From positions 1 to 64,000 of the forward strand of contig NZ_QGLE01000005.1 in assembly GCF_003173035.1 (NCBI RefSeq): a stretch of DNA of 64,000 nucleotides, in the 5' to 3' direction. The translations under genes and the position numbers were made by a program. Numbering within the stretch: position 1 is the stretch's first letter; the number at the start of each line of letters is the position of its first letter. Positions 52,201-60,580 of this stretch are shown in pieces. A model generated the notes under the pieces. The model was not told the DNA's origin and made no database searches. It worked only from the letters and a program-made list of their open reading frames with translations. Source of the DNA: Zavarzinia aquatilis. Lineage in GTDB: Bacteria; Pseudomonadota; Alphaproteobacteria; Zavarziniales; Zavarziniaceae.

Positions 52201-52328
52201 GACAGGGCGAAGACGAAGGCCCAGCCGACCAGACCCGCCAGCGAGCCCTCCGGGGGGCGTGAATCCCGGGGACGCCCGCTGGGGCTTTCGGTCGGCACGG
52301 GCAGTCTGTTGTCGCGCGGGTTCGGCAT
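49287..52328 (-). CDS. Large helical/coiled-coil membrane protein, unknown
   Basis: 1013 residues. A basic, proline-rich N-terminus is followed by two membrane helices (LVGWAFVFALSVGWLTAAFYYLA, ILTGVFGPVALLWLVALML). About 680 residues of alanine-rich heptad-type helix follow, with recurring ARAGEKL, VDDAQTRGG, ATADNAVQRLA-like units similar to apolipoprotein or methyl-accepting coils. The last 150 residues are a compact conserved-looking domain (VWRRYLGGEKGVFTRRLLGQRNRDGHETIAAKYRGD...). The layout suits a polar or envelope scaffold. I do not recognise a named family. Confidence 0.75.
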   Translation of the reverse strand: MPNPRDNRLPVPTESPSGRPRDSRPPEGSLAGLVGWAFVFALSVGWLTAAFYYLATLVGFAALGTLAPHELAAILTGVFGPVALLWLVALMLDQRAAVLRTLGGSRPAAPRPFDFAGAALAAAPHPETSARLKAEVDQIRLATMEAREATRDLVSMIGNRIEDLRRVMQEAKEVRGAIGGALDALSSATRSTADTLSGAVAAIEQQVDQRLVRLNDAARAAASASAAASADLQRQADALLAAGDAAAEKTDGATARLRQLGTDLDLASTRVVQAADQAFEKQDGRVGAMEAALARVATVNESLDERIQATRGGMTGLEDAANGIARRLSSATDALSTESARLKDLAEASQAAITLAAGSTTRAGQAVSEASDTALAKLQQTERNLRALVTATQSDLGRAVTDFAQLGETLRRAATEHTEITNSATQRATLARDQLRRVAEEIAAAGNEAGSRSHAASDALRLSATALSSNADNALGKLGEVGAGFDALASRLRTAVDDAQTRGGEAARISAETARELARAGEKLKDELRGMEAAIDDHARTLETAAAHAAGAVEEAGRRFDAQAADLDAETVRAVATVDNAVKTLARQGTEVIATADNAVQRLATVVTGFRQRADALAESATAAERRLSESAGALDGRARELTVTADTAGARVEQAADTIERRGRDLESAAERASARIDAAVGAMHRQGDTITAIGDRATVETGKAGQTLDGIGRAIDERILTARQQVKEAEQALGAFAGRLDAATQTAVGNLNLLIETLGRDDTSLAAQAADSIARLREMGSAISVERQAMVESSAKSREELETAIVMATKRGSELKALADETATSLALIARNLSSETQVLSGRADEARRLMGDLVKAMAAEVETLGETAAEIELRRQALDETDRRQRRQNAVKASAAVVEGLNGLSVDLARAMEDGDLPDDVWRRYLGGEKGVFTRRLLGQRNRDGHETIAAKYRGDGEFRTYVDRYMRQFDELMRLATDADDEDVLAAALRSSDIGKLHRLLAAALGRDR

Positions 52329-52379
52329 GGTTTTCTCGTCGGGCGAATCAGGCCGGTATCAGTTGCGGCAAGACTAGCA

Positions 52380-53840
52380 TCACCCGGCGAAATGCGCCGT
52401 CCCACCGGCCGAGGGATCGAGGCGGACCAGCCGGTGATTGTCGCTTTCAACGACGATGAAACCGCCGCCGACCGCCGGGCACAGGCCGCGCGGCGCCCCC
52501 GGCGGCAGGCAGACATCGTCGAGGCAAGTGCTTCCGACCGTGCTCAACCGACCGGCGGCGAGGTCGAGGCGGCGGATCGTGCCGTTGAAGGTATCGGCGA
52601 TCATCAGGGCATCCGCGCCGTCGAAGGCGACGGCTTCCGGGTGCTGCAACAGGGCCTCGGCGGCCGTCCCGTCCCGGTCGCCGAAATCGAACAGGCCCTG
52701 TCCGGCGACGGTGGAAACCGCCCCGCTCGCGGTATCGAGCAGGCGGACGGCGGAGGATTCGGCATCGACGAAGGCGAGGCGCCCGCCGGTTCCGCAGTCG
52801 AGGCCCATCGGCTGGGCCAGCACCGCCCCGGTGCCCGCGCCGTCGTAAAGCCCTTCCGCGCCGCTGCCGGCGATGGGCTGAATCATGCCGAACGACAGGT
52901 CATAGGCCAGGATCTGGTGGCTGCCCGCATTGGCGATGAAGACTCGGCGCCCGTCGGTCGCGACATCGGCGGGGGAGGCGAGGGCGGCCAGCGGGCCGGG
53001 CAGGGCATCGCGCAAAATGGGGCCGCGCCGGCCGAAACCGGCGACCGTGGTCACCGTCAGGCTGCCCAGGTCGACCCGGCGCAGCAGGTGGTTGCCGGTA
53101 TCGGCGACCCAGAGCGCGCCCGCGTCGGCGCAGACCCCCTGCGGCGCGTTGAACCGCGCCCCGCCCCAGGGACCGTCGCCCGGCCCCGCGATGCCGCTGC
53201 CGATCCGCGCGACCTCCGCGCCGTCGGCGGCGAGGAGGACGATCTGGTGGTGCCCGGTATCGGCAAGGGCATAGACGGCGCGGCCGAGCGGCAGGGGCAG
53301 GCGGCGGATTTTCGCCGGGAAATGGAAACGCGCCGTCCCTGTCGCCGGTGCCATCGGCGGCGCTTCGGGCGCGGGCACCTCGCCGCCCAGCGCGGCCGAG
53401 ATAAGGGCCGCCCATTCGTCCTCTCGCGGCTCGCCCGACGCGGCATGGACCAGCCGTCCGTCCGGCGCGATCAGAACGAGGGTCGGCCAGGCTTTCACCG
53501 CATATTGGCGCCACAGCGCCAGCTCGGGATCATGCAGTACCGGGTGGCGGATGTTCAGCCGGGCGAGGGCGGCGGTGACATGGGCGGGGTTCTTTTCCGT
53601 CGGGAATTTCGGGCTGTGGATGCCGATCACCTGCAGGTGAGCGCCGAAGCGCGCCGTCAGCTGGTCCAGCACTGGCAGGGTGTGATGGCAGTTCACGCAG
53701 GACGTGGTCCAGAAATCGAGCAAAGCCGCCCGCCCGCGCAAATCCGCGAGGGCAGGGGGCGGGTCTGCGTTCAGCCAGACCCCGCCGGGCGCGACCAGCG
53801 CGGGCGCCCGCGTCACGCCGAAACGGAAGGGTCCGGCCAT
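52380..53840 (-). CDS. Thioredoxin-like plus NHL-repeat protein (NHLRC2-like)
   Basis: 486 residues. Residues 35-150 are thioredoxin/TlpA-like with the redox pair in SCVNCHHTLPVL (Cys48, Cys51) and AWPTLVLIAPDG. The rest is an NHL-type propeller (GPWGGARFNAPQGVCADAGALWVADTGNHLLRRVD, repeated units). This two-domain order is that of NHLRC2-type proteins found widely but poorly understood. No signal peptide is seen, so the location is probably cytoplasmic. It stops 4 bp after the sulfatase gene's stop side start, as in an operon. Confidence 0.85.
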   Translation of the reverse strand: MAGPFRFGVTRAPALVAPGGVWLNADPPPALADLRGRAALLDFWTTSCVNCHHTLPVLDQLTARFGAHLQVIGIHSPKFPTEKNPAHVTAALARLNIRHPVLHDPELALWRQYAVKAWPTLVLIAPDGRLVHAASGEPREDEWAALISAALGGEVPAPEAPPMAPATGTARFHFPAKIRRLPLPLGRAVYALADTGHHQIVLLAADGAEVARIGSGIAGPGDGPWGGARFNAPQGVCADAGALWVADTGNHLLRRVDLGSLTVTTVAGFGRRGPILRDALPGPLAALASPADVATDGRRVFIANAGSHQILAYDLSFGMIQPIAGSGAEGLYDGAGTGAVLAQPMGLDCGTGGRLAFVDAESSAVRLLDTASGAVSTVAGQGLFDFGDRDGTAAEALLQHPEAVAFDGADALMIADTFNGTIRRLDLAAGRLSTVGSTCLDDVCLPPGAPRGLCPAVGGGFIVVESDNHRLVRLDPSAGGTAHFAG

Positions 53841-53844
53841 GGCC

Positions 53845-55362
53845 TCAGCGCCGGAACACCGGGCCGCCGTCGCCGAGGTGCCAATGGCTCAGGCCGCGGT
53901 CCATGTGGCGCATCCGCCAGCTCAGCATCCGGCCGGCACAGGCGGCGAGGCGGGGCGCCGCTGCCGGATCGGCGGCGAGGTCGCGGAATTCGCCCGGGTC
54001 TTCCACGCGGTCGAACAGCAAGGGCGGAAGTCCGGCGAAATGGACGTATTTCGTCGCCTCGTCCACGATCACGGCGAGATTGCTGCTCTCGATCGACAGG
54101 CCGAGTTCGGTTTCCGGCGCGGCGCCCCGAATGTCGCGGAAGTCATATTCCCAATGGACTTCCGTCCGCCAGTCCTCGGGCGGCGCACCGCGCAGGAACG
54201 GCAGCAGACTGCGCCCGTCGCAGGTCAGCGGCACCTCGAGACCGAGGAAATCGAGCACGGTCGGCGTCACGTCGACGGATTCGGTGAAGGCCTCGACGAT
54301 GGCGCCGCGCGTGCCGTCGGCCTCCGCCCGCGGATCGCGGACGATCAGCGGGATGTGAAAGCTCTGGTCGAAATAGCCGGATTTGCCCAGCAGCCAATGG
54401 TCGCCCATCTGTTCGCCATGGTCGCTGGTGAAGACGATCAGGGTGCGCTCGTATTGGCCGCTGGCCTTCAGGGCGGCGATGATCCGGCCCAGCTGGTCGT
54501 CGACCTCGGACATCAGGCCGTAGTAGGTCGCCTTGAACTGGCGCATCGCGACATCGTCCCCGGGGGCGCGAAATCCGGTGCGGTTGGTCTGGAACGCCAG
54601 CCAGGGGTGCTGCTCGCCCTCGGCCTCCCGCGTCTCGCGGCGGATGAAGCCGGGCACTTGTTCAGCGTCATACATCGTGTTGTAAGGCTCGGGCGCGATC
54701 CAGGGCGGATGCGGCCGCAGCCACGACAGATGGATGAACCAGGGCTCGTCACCCTTGTCCTCGATGTAGGACAGGACTTCGCCCGCGAGGAAGGCCGTGC
54801 TCGAGTCCTCGGCGCCGTAGATGGGCGGCGGATAGCTCGGACCCTTGCCCTCCGCCCCGGCATAACCGTCGACCGGCAGATAGATGTCGAAAGGCTCGGC
54901 CGGGGTCTCGATGCCCTTCGCGCGCAGCCATTTCAGCCAGGCCTTGGGGTCTTCCGGCAGATAGACCGCGGCGTCGAAGCCGGGCAGGACATTCTCGTAG
55001 GTCGCCAGTGCCGGGTCGGTCGCCGGCCGCGTGCGCGGGTCGAGCGCCGTGTCGGTATAGCCGAACAGCGCCGGGGCATAACCGATCTTCCGCGCCTCGA
55101 GGGCGATATTGGTGAAACGCGCGTCGAGCGGCGTGCCGTTGGTGCCCGAGCGGTGGTTCATCAGATACATGCCGGTCAGCAGGCAGGCCCGGCTGGGGCC
55201 GCAGGGCGCGGCGCTGGCGAAATGGCGCCTGAACAGCACGCCGTCCGCGGCGAGGGCGTCGAGGTTCGGGGTCCGAACCATATGGCCCAGCCGGCCGAGG
55301 CATTCCCCGCGCCACTGGTCCGCGGTGACGAACAGGATATTGGGGCGGGGCGGCAGGGTCAT
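53845..55362 (-). CDS. Sulfatase-like hydrolase with formylglycine motif (phosphonate monoester hydrolase type)
   Basis: 505 residues from ATG 55362. The alkaline-phosphatase-superfamily metal motif is TADQWRG (Asp15), and the modified-cysteine motif is CGPSR at Cys54, read as formylglycine. The TSDHGEQMGDHWLLGK stretch near 310 matches the phosphonate monoester/phosphodiester hydrolase group, with a long tail loop. Substrate could be an aryl sulfate or phosphonate ester. It sits 4 bp upstream of the NHLRC2-like gene. Confidence 0.87.
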   Translation of the reverse strand: MTLPPRPNILFVTADQWRGECLGRLGHMVRTPNLDALAADGVLFRRHFASAAPCGPSRACLLTGMYLMNHRSGTNGTPLDARFTNIALEARKIGYAPALFGYTDTALDPRTRPATDPALATYENVLPGFDAAVYLPEDPKAWLKWLRAKGIETPAEPFDIYLPVDGYAGAEGKGPSYPPPIYGAEDSSTAFLAGEVLSYIEDKGDEPWFIHLSWLRPHPPWIAPEPYNTMYDAEQVPGFIRRETREAEGEQHPWLAFQTNRTGFRAPGDDVAMRQFKATYYGLMSEVDDQLGRIIAALKASGQYERTLIVFTSDHGEQMGDHWLLGKSGYFDQSFHIPLIVRDPRAEADGTRGAIVEAFTESVDVTPTVLDFLGLEVPLTCDGRSLLPFLRGAPPEDWRTEVHWEYDFRDIRGAAPETELGLSIESSNLAVIVDEATKYVHFAGLPPLLFDRVEDPGEFRDLAADPAAAPRLAACAGRMLSWRMRHMDRGLSHWHLGDGGPVFRR

Positions 55363-55406
55363 GGGGGCGTTACTCGGCAATGGTCACGCCCCTATGTAAC
55401 CCGGGC

Positions 55407-56180
55407 CTATTTCTCGACGAAAGCCTTCTCGATGGCGTAGTGCCCGGCCTTGGAGAAGCTGGCCTCGGCATAGCCGTTGTCGTTGAAAAATTTCACCATC
55501 TCGGCCAGCATTTCCGGGCTGCCGCACAGCATCAGCCGGTCGTCGTCCTGCGACAGGGGCGGCAGGCCGATGTCCGAGAACAGCTTGCCCGACTTGATCA
55601 GGTCGGTCAGGCGGCCCTGGTTGCGGAACGGCTCGCGCGTGACCGTCGGGTAATAGATCAGCTTCTCGCGCACCAGTTCGCCGAAGAATTCATTGTCCGG
55701 CAGTTCATGCTCGATCAGGTCGTGATAGGCGAGTTCAGCGACTTCGCGCACGCCGTGGACGAGGATGATCTTCTCGAACTTCTCGTAAACCTCGGGGTCC
55801 TTGATGATCGACATGAAGGGCGCGAGGCCGGTGCCGGTGGACAGCAGATAGAGATGCTTGCCCGGCAGCAGGTTGTCGGCGATCAGCGTGCCCGTGGGCT
55901 TCCGCCCAACGAGGATGGTGTCGCCCACCTTGATATGCTGAAGGCGCGAGGTCAGCGGCCCGTCCGGCACCTTGATCGACAGGAATTCGAGGTGTTCCTC
56001 GTAATTGGCCGAGACGACGCTGTAGGCGCGCAGCAGCGGCCGGCCGTTCACCTCGAGCCCGATCATGGTGAACTGCCCGTTGATGAAGCGCAGCGAAGGG
56101 TCGCGCGTCGCCGTGAAGGAGAACAGGCGGTCGGTCCAGTGGTGGACGCTCAGCACCCTCTCCTGATTCAGATTGCTCAT
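55407..56180 (-). CDS. fpr: Ferredoxin/flavodoxin--NADP+ reductase
   Basis: 257 residues, the short bacterial FPR type. FAD contacts are RAYSVVSA (51-58), the NADP site is LLSTGTGLAPFMS, and the C-terminus AFVEK is the conserved FPR end. It passes electrons between NADPH and ferredoxin or flavodoxin, often in oxidative stress. It is divergent from the Lrp-type regulator with a 271-bp gap. Confidence 0.95.
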   Translation of the reverse strand: MSNLNQERVLSVHHWTDRLFSFTATRDPSLRFINGQFTMIGLEVNGRPLLRAYSVVSANYEEHLEFLSIKVPDGPLTSRLQHIKVGDTILVGRKPTGTLIADNLLPGKHLYLLSTGTGLAPFMSIIKDPEVYEKFEKIILVHGVREVAELAYHDLIEHELPDNEFFGELVREKLIYYPTVTREPFRNQGRLTDLIKSGKLFSDIGLPPLSQDDDRLMLCGSPEMLAEMVKFFNDNGYAEASFSKAGHYAIEKAFVEK

Positions 56181-56354
56181 CGGGCCCTACTCTCGATCGG
56201 GCGGCGGGGGCCGCCGGAAAAACCGGGTCTTGGCATAGCCATATCCGGAGGGCCACGCAAGATTTCCCGGGGGCGGCGAATGAGCGCGGCGCGGCCGAAA
56301 GTGACGGAAGGTTCTTGCTGAGACAGGATGAAATGCGGTATATGGCTATTTATG

Positions 56355-56420
56355 CAGGATTTAATCCTGTTGAATAAGAATATGCCGGAAAAATGTAAGT
56401 ACGCCCGCTGGCCGGTACTT
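56355..56420. promoter_or_regulatory. Two inverted repeats upstream of the Lrp/AsnC gene
   Basis: CAGGAT-TTA-ATCCTG (56355-56369), a perfect 6-bp arm palindrome in an AT-rich patch, and AAGTAC-N12-GTACTT (56397-56420). They lie 32-97 bp before ATG 56452 and are candidate sites for the Lrp-type regulator, which usually controls its own promoter. The rest of 56181-56451 shows no gene. Confidence 0.45.
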
Positions 56421-56451
56421 CATGTCAATATCGCAACGGTGATGTGAAAAA

Positions 56452-56907
56452 ATGCTCGACGATGTGGATCGCGCCCTGATCGGGCTGCTGCAGGCCGACG
56501 GAAGGGCCGGGGTCGCCGATCTGGGACAGGCGGTCGGACTGTCGCCCTCGGCCGCGAACGAGCGGGTGCGCAAGCTGCTGGCGCGGGGGGCCCTGCGCGG
56601 CATCGTCGCCCTGGCCGATCCGCTCATGCTTGGCCTCGGCATTGCCGCCTTCGTCACCGTCACCCTCTCGCCCGGGGCGGACGAGGCGGGATTCGTCGAA
56701 GCGGTGCTGGCCGATGGCGCCATCCTCGAATGCCATCATGTCACCGGCCCCGCCAATTACCTGCTGAAGGTCCGGGTCGCCGACATGGCCGGGCTGGAAG
56801 CCCTGCTGCGCCGCCTGAAGACGACCGGCGCGCTGATGCGCAGCGAAACCCAGATCGCCCTGTCCAGCCCGAAGGAGACGACCGCCCTGCCGGTCGGTGG
56901 CGCGTGA
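56452..56907 (+). CDS. Lrp/AsnC family regulator
   Basis: 151 residues: an N-terminal HTH (LDDVDRALIGLLQADGRAGVADLGQAVGLSPSAANERVRKLLARG) and a RAM/AsnC ligand domain (TVTLSPGADEAGFVEAVLADGAILECHHVTGPANYLLKV). Such proteins sense amino acids. Its stop overlaps the ATG of the LysE gene, so it most likely controls export of the amino acid it senses. Confidence 0.9.
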   Translation: MLDDVDRALIGLLQADGRAGVADLGQAVGLSPSAANERVRKLLARGALRGIVALADPLMLGLGIAAFVTVTLSPGADEAGFVEAVLADGAILECHHVTGPANYLLKVRVADMAGLEALLRRLKTTGALMRSETQIALSSPKETTALPVGGA

Positions 56908-57557
56908 TGCCCGATATGTCCCTGTCCCTTTTCGCCAGCGCCTTCGCGCTCGGCTTCTTCATCGCGATGCCGGTCGGGCCGATTTCCCTCCTCATCCTGC
57001 GCCGCACCGTCGCCGGGGGCATCGCGGTCGGCATCGCCACCGGTCTCGGTGCCGCCGTCGCCGACGCGACCTATGCCGCGCTGGCGGCCTTCGGCCTGTC
57101 GGCGGTCACCGCGCTGCTGGTCGAGGAAGCGGCGCTGCTCGGCATCCTTGGCGGTATCGTGCTGATCTGGCTCGGCATCGGCGGCTTCCGTTCGGCCGGC
57201 CGGCGCGGCGCGATGATGCCGGAAGCGGCGGGCGGTGCTGCCATGGCCAGCGTCGGTGCTGTCGGGCCGGCGTTCCTGACCGCGGTCGGCCTGACCCTGA
57301 CCAATCCCCTGACCATCATTTCCTTTGCCGGCGCCTTCGCCGGCATCGGTCTTGCCGCGTCATCCGGCACCGGCGCCGCGCTGTCGACCGTGATCGGCCT
57401 TGGTCTTGGCTCCGCCTGCTGGCAGTTGGCGATCGTGGCGGCGGCGGGGGGCGCCCGGCATCTGCTGTCGGCGCGGGTTCTGGCGGCGATCGACCGCCTG
57501 TCCGGCCTCGTCCTGATCGTCTTCGGTATTCTGGCCCTGTGGCGCGCCCTGCAATGA
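56907..57557 (+). CDS. LysE/RhtB-family amino-acid exporter
   Basis: 216 residues with about six helices. The LysE signature GFFIAMPVGPISLLILRRTVAGG lies at 16-38, and NPLTIISFAGAFAGIG in the second half. It exports an amino acid such as threonine, lysine or leucine; which one is not visible. Coupled to the Lrp/AsnC gene by TGATG. Confidence 0.9.
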   Translation: MPDMSLSLFASAFALGFFIAMPVGPISLLILRRTVAGGIAVGIATGLGAAVADATYAALAAFGLSAVTALLVEEAALLGILGGIVLIWLGIGGFRSAGRRGAMMPEAAGGAAMASVGAVGPAFLTAVGLTLTNPLTIISFAGAFAGIGLAASSGTGAALSTVIGLGLGSACWQLAIVAAAGGARHLLSARVLAAIDRLSGLVLIVFGILALWRALQ

Positions 57558-57689
57558 ATTCTTAACGCTGGCGCCGTTAACTCTGGGCGTCCGTCATGGG
57601 GCTGATGCGGGGGGTCGCCATCCGCCGCGGCGCCGTGGTAAGGGCAATGCGGGACGACGGCATTTCCGCCGCAACGGATTCGGAACAGC

Positions 57690-58619
57690 ATGAGGCGTTT
57701 GGCGGTTCTCTTCCTCATTGTGGCTGCGGCCGTCCCGGTCGGTGTCGGCGGAGTGTTGCCGGCCCTGCTGATGAGCCGTTTCCGCAGCGAAGTGCCGCCA
57801 CTGCCCGCCGATATTCCCGCCGCCCGCGTCAGCTTCCGCTCGGCCGACGGCGTCGACCTCGTCGCCTGGGCCGCCGAAGCGGAAGAGCCGAAGGCGACGG
57901 TGATCCTCGTCCATGGCGCCTCGGGCACGCGGGGCGATGCCTATGTCGGCCTCTACGGCATGATGCGTGACCTGCTGGGGCGGAATTATTCCGTGCTCGC
58001 GCTCGACCTGCGCAATCACGGCGAGTCGGGCGCCGGCCCGCGCGGCCCCAGCTTCGGCCCGGACGAGGCACGCGACGTGATCGCCGCCGCCGACTGGATC
58101 AAATCGCGCAGCGCCGGGCGTCGCATCGCCGCCTATGGCATTTCGATGGGCGGCAATGCCGTGCTCTATGCCGCCGCCGCCGATCCCCGGATCGAAGCCC
58201 TGATCACGCAGGATACCTATACGGTCGCGCCGCCGGTGATGCGTCGCGGCCTGATCGCCTCGACCGGCCTGCCGGAATTCGTCGCCGACGCCGTGCTGTG
58301 GTCGGCCCGTCACTTCTGGGGTCTCGCCGACGAGGCGGGGCGGGGCATCGAAGTCACGGGCAGCCTCGGCGCGCGGCCCTGGCTGGTCATCCAGTCCGCT
58401 GCCGATCCCATCGTCCCCGCGGGTGAGGGCGAGGCGCTGGCGGCTGCCGATCCGGCCGCCCGCCTGTGGCTGACGCCTGCGCCCGCCGCGGATGATCCGC
58501 TGCTTCTCGAAGCCGGGGCCTGGGGCAGCCATGCCCGCGACTATCTCCTCGCGCGGGAGGCCTGGGTCGACCGTGTCGCCGACTTTCTGGACGGCCAGTT
58601 CGCCGTCATGTTCGGGTGA
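57690..58619 (+). CDS. Alpha/beta hydrolase with N-terminal signal anchor
   Basis: 309 residues. A hydrophobic start (LAVLFLIVAAAVPVGVGGVLPALLM) is a signal anchor, with the hydrolase domain from about 45. Motifs are VILVHGASGTRGDAY, the nucleophile YGISMGGNA (Ser near 152), and acidic residue in QSAADPIVP; the last His is in WGSHARDYL. Family resembles BAAT/dienelactone-type membrane-anchored hydrolases. Substrate unknown. It overlaps or abuts the PAS gene start. Confidence 0.83.
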   Translation: MRRLAVLFLIVAAAVPVGVGGVLPALLMSRFRSEVPPLPADIPAARVSFRSADGVDLVAWAAEAEEPKATVILVHGASGTRGDAYVGLYGMMRDLLGRNYSVLALDLRNHGESGAGPRGPSFGPDEARDVIAAADWIKSRSAGRRIAAYGISMGGNAVLYAAAADPRIEALITQDTYTVAPPVMRRGLIASTGLPEFVADAVLWSARHFWGLADEAGRGIEVTGSLGARPWLVIQSAADPIVPAGEGEALAAADPAARLWLTPAPAADDPLLLEAGAWGSHARDYLLAREAWVDRVADFLDGQFAVMFG

Positions 58620-58624
58620 GCGCC

Positions 58625-60565
58625 ATGACCCCCGCGGCCGATGACGCCAACGCCGAAATCCGCCTGAGCCCGGGCTTCGACAGCCGCATTCTGTCAGTCA
58701 GCCCGGCGTTCTCGACCCTGACCGGCTGGCCTTCGGCCGAAGCGTCGGGCCAGACCCTGGCGATCCTGTTCGGACCCTGGAGCGACCGGGCGACCGCCGA
58801 GCGGCTGACCCGCGCTGTCGAACGGGGCGAGACCCTCGAAGCCCAGCCGATCAAGCTTTATAACTACGCTGGCAGTGCCTTCGATGCCTTCGTCGAAGTC
58901 GCTGGCGACGGCGAGGGCAACGCCCGCTGCATCCTGCGTGGGGCCGGGGGCGCGGCGCCCGCCGCCGTTCAGTCGGTCGCCCTGGGCGAGAAAAGCCGTC
59001 AGGTCGTGCCGCCGACGCCCGACCGCGTCCTGCCCGTGCTGATCGAGGCGCAGCGCGACGGTGTCATCGTGGTCGACGACACCGACCATATCTCCATGGC
59101 CAATCAGGCCTTCCTCCGCCTCGTCGGCCTGCAGCGGGAAGAGATCATCGGGCGGCCCCTGGCGGCCGTCGCCGAACTGCGCTTCCCGCCAGGCGATGGT
59201 GACGGCTCTATCGGCGCGGCCACCATCCTGACGCCCCAGGCCCTGGCTTCTTCCGCCGCCGTCAGCATGGGGCGCGGCGCGGACAATCGCGGGAATGGCT
59301 TCCGGGTTCTGTCGTTCCGGGCCAGCGCGGCGGCCGCCAACGGCGGACACCGCCAGACCGATCCGCTGGAGGCGCGGCCGGAGTTCTTCGAGACCGCCTT
59401 GATGCGCCGGCTCGGGGTCGACCAGCGACCGGTCGCGGTCGGCCTCCTTGAGATCGTGGCGGCGGAGGATCTGGCGGCCGATCTCGGCTCGATCTGGCGT
59501 GACACGCTCGAGCGCGTGCGCCTGACCACCGCGGCGGCCTTGGCCGGGGAGTTGCACCCGGGTGAATTGTTCCTCGCGCTGCGCAGCGATGTCTTCATGG
59601 TGCTGCTCTATGCGGCGCCGACCCTTGGCCTTGCCATCGACCGGATGCAGGCCATCGCCCAGCTGACCCGCCACCGCCTCGTCGACGAGGGCGGCGCCCT
59701 CGCCAGTTTCGAGGTTTTCGGCGGGGCGCTGATCTTCGATGGCGCCGAACCCGCGCTGTCCCCACTCGAAGGGCGGGGCACCGGGACTCTGGCGTCCGCC
59801 CTCGCGGAGCGCATCCGTAACGATCCGCACAGCGGCTACCGCACCGATTCCGTGATCGCCGATATCCTCGACGAGGGGACGGCCGAGATGCATCCGGTGC
59901 GCGGCCGCGACCTCGGTCCGGCCCGTCAGTCGCTGGTCCGTTTCGACGAACGCTCGTCGCGCTGGCTGGCCTGGCTGGCCCGTCGTCACCGCATGACGCC
60001 GGGCATGGCCCGTGAATTCGATGTCGCCCTGCTGGGCCGGGTGGTCGAGGCCATGCACCATGGCGCGACTCAAGCAGGCAGCGTGCTTGTCCCCCTGCAA
60101 TATCCGAGCCTCGCCCACGCGCCGACGGCGGATCGGATCACCACGCTGGTGACCAGCCTGCCCCTGCAGTCCCGGGTCCGCCTTGGCGGTCTGGTGCGGG
60201 AATTGCCGCCGGATTTCGAGGGGGAGCGCCTGTTCGGCTTCCTGCGCCGGGTTGCCGTCGTCGGGCGCGGCGTCTGGCTGGTGTTCGACTCGCTCGACAT
60301 GCGCGGCATTTCCGGCCGGCACGAGGGATTGCTCGGCATCGCCTTCGACCATGCCCGACTGAACTCCATGATCGAGCGCGATCCGATGCGGGTGAAGCAG
60401 TTCATCGAGCGCCTGCGCGCGGCCAATCAACCCGTGCTGGTTTACGGCGTCGAGCGGCCGGAGCAGGCGGCCCTGCTGTTCAACACTTTCAGCGTCACCC
60501 TGGTCGAAGGCCCGGGCTGCGAGCGTCTGGCGACGGCGCCGCGGCCGCCCCCCATGCCGGCCTGA
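58625..60565 (+). CDS. Two-PAS-domain signalling protein with unassigned C-terminal domain
   Basis: 646 residues from ATG 58625 (GTG 58616 overlaps the hydrolase stop). Residues 15-115 are a PAS domain (ILSVSPAFSTLTGWPSAEASGQ) of LOV-like layout but without the photoactive GRNCRFLQ cysteine. A second PAS runs from about 138 to 215 (VIVVDDTDHISMANQAFLRLVGL). The rest, 250-640, has an EAL-like length and ends FDHARLNSMIERDP...VYGVERPEQAALLF, but lacks the EAL and DDFGTG motifs, so is probably a degenerate EAL-type output. No membrane segment. Confidence 0.7.
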   Translation: MTPAADDANAEIRLSPGFDSRILSVSPAFSTLTGWPSAEASGQTLAILFGPWSDRATAERLTRAVERGETLEAQPIKLYNYAGSAFDAFVEVAGDGEGNARCILRGAGGAAPAAVQSVALGEKSRQVVPPTPDRVLPVLIEAQRDGVIVVDDTDHISMANQAFLRLVGLQREEIIGRPLAAVAELRFPPGDGDGSIGAATILTPQALASSAAVSMGRGADNRGNGFRVLSFRASAAAANGGHRQTDPLEARPEFFETALMRRLGVDQRPVAVGLLEIVAAEDLAADLGSIWRDTLERVRLTTAAALAGELHPGELFLALRSDVFMVLLYAAPTLGLAIDRMQAIAQLTRHRLVDEGGALASFEVFGGALIFDGAEPALSPLEGRGTGTLASALAERIRNDPHSGYRTDSVIADILDEGTAEMHPVRGRDLGPARQSLVRFDERSSRWLAWLARRHRMTPGMAREFDVALLGRVVEAMHHGATQAGSVLVPLQYPSLAHAPTADRITTLVTSLPLQSRVRLGGLVRELPPDFEGERLFGFLRRVAVVGRGVWLVFDSLDMRGISGRHEGLLGIAFDHARLNSMIERDPMRVKQFIERLRAANQPVLVYGVERPEQAALLFNTFSVTLVEGPGCERLATAPRPPPMPA

Positions 60566-60580
60566 TCGGGGCCGACCCGA

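Noticed and set aside
48759-52262. A 1167-codon open frame on the + strand opposite the 1013-residue protein
   Set aside because: It is the antisense shadow of an alanine/GC-rich gene. It shows no domain, is rich in Arg, Gly and Gln as GC-rich shadows are, and has no ribosome site.
57562-57580. TTAACG-N7-CGTTAA after the LysE gene as a CtrA site
   Set aside because: The two TTAA elements are 11 bp apart rather than 7, so it does not fit the CtrA consensus; a weak hairpin is more likely.
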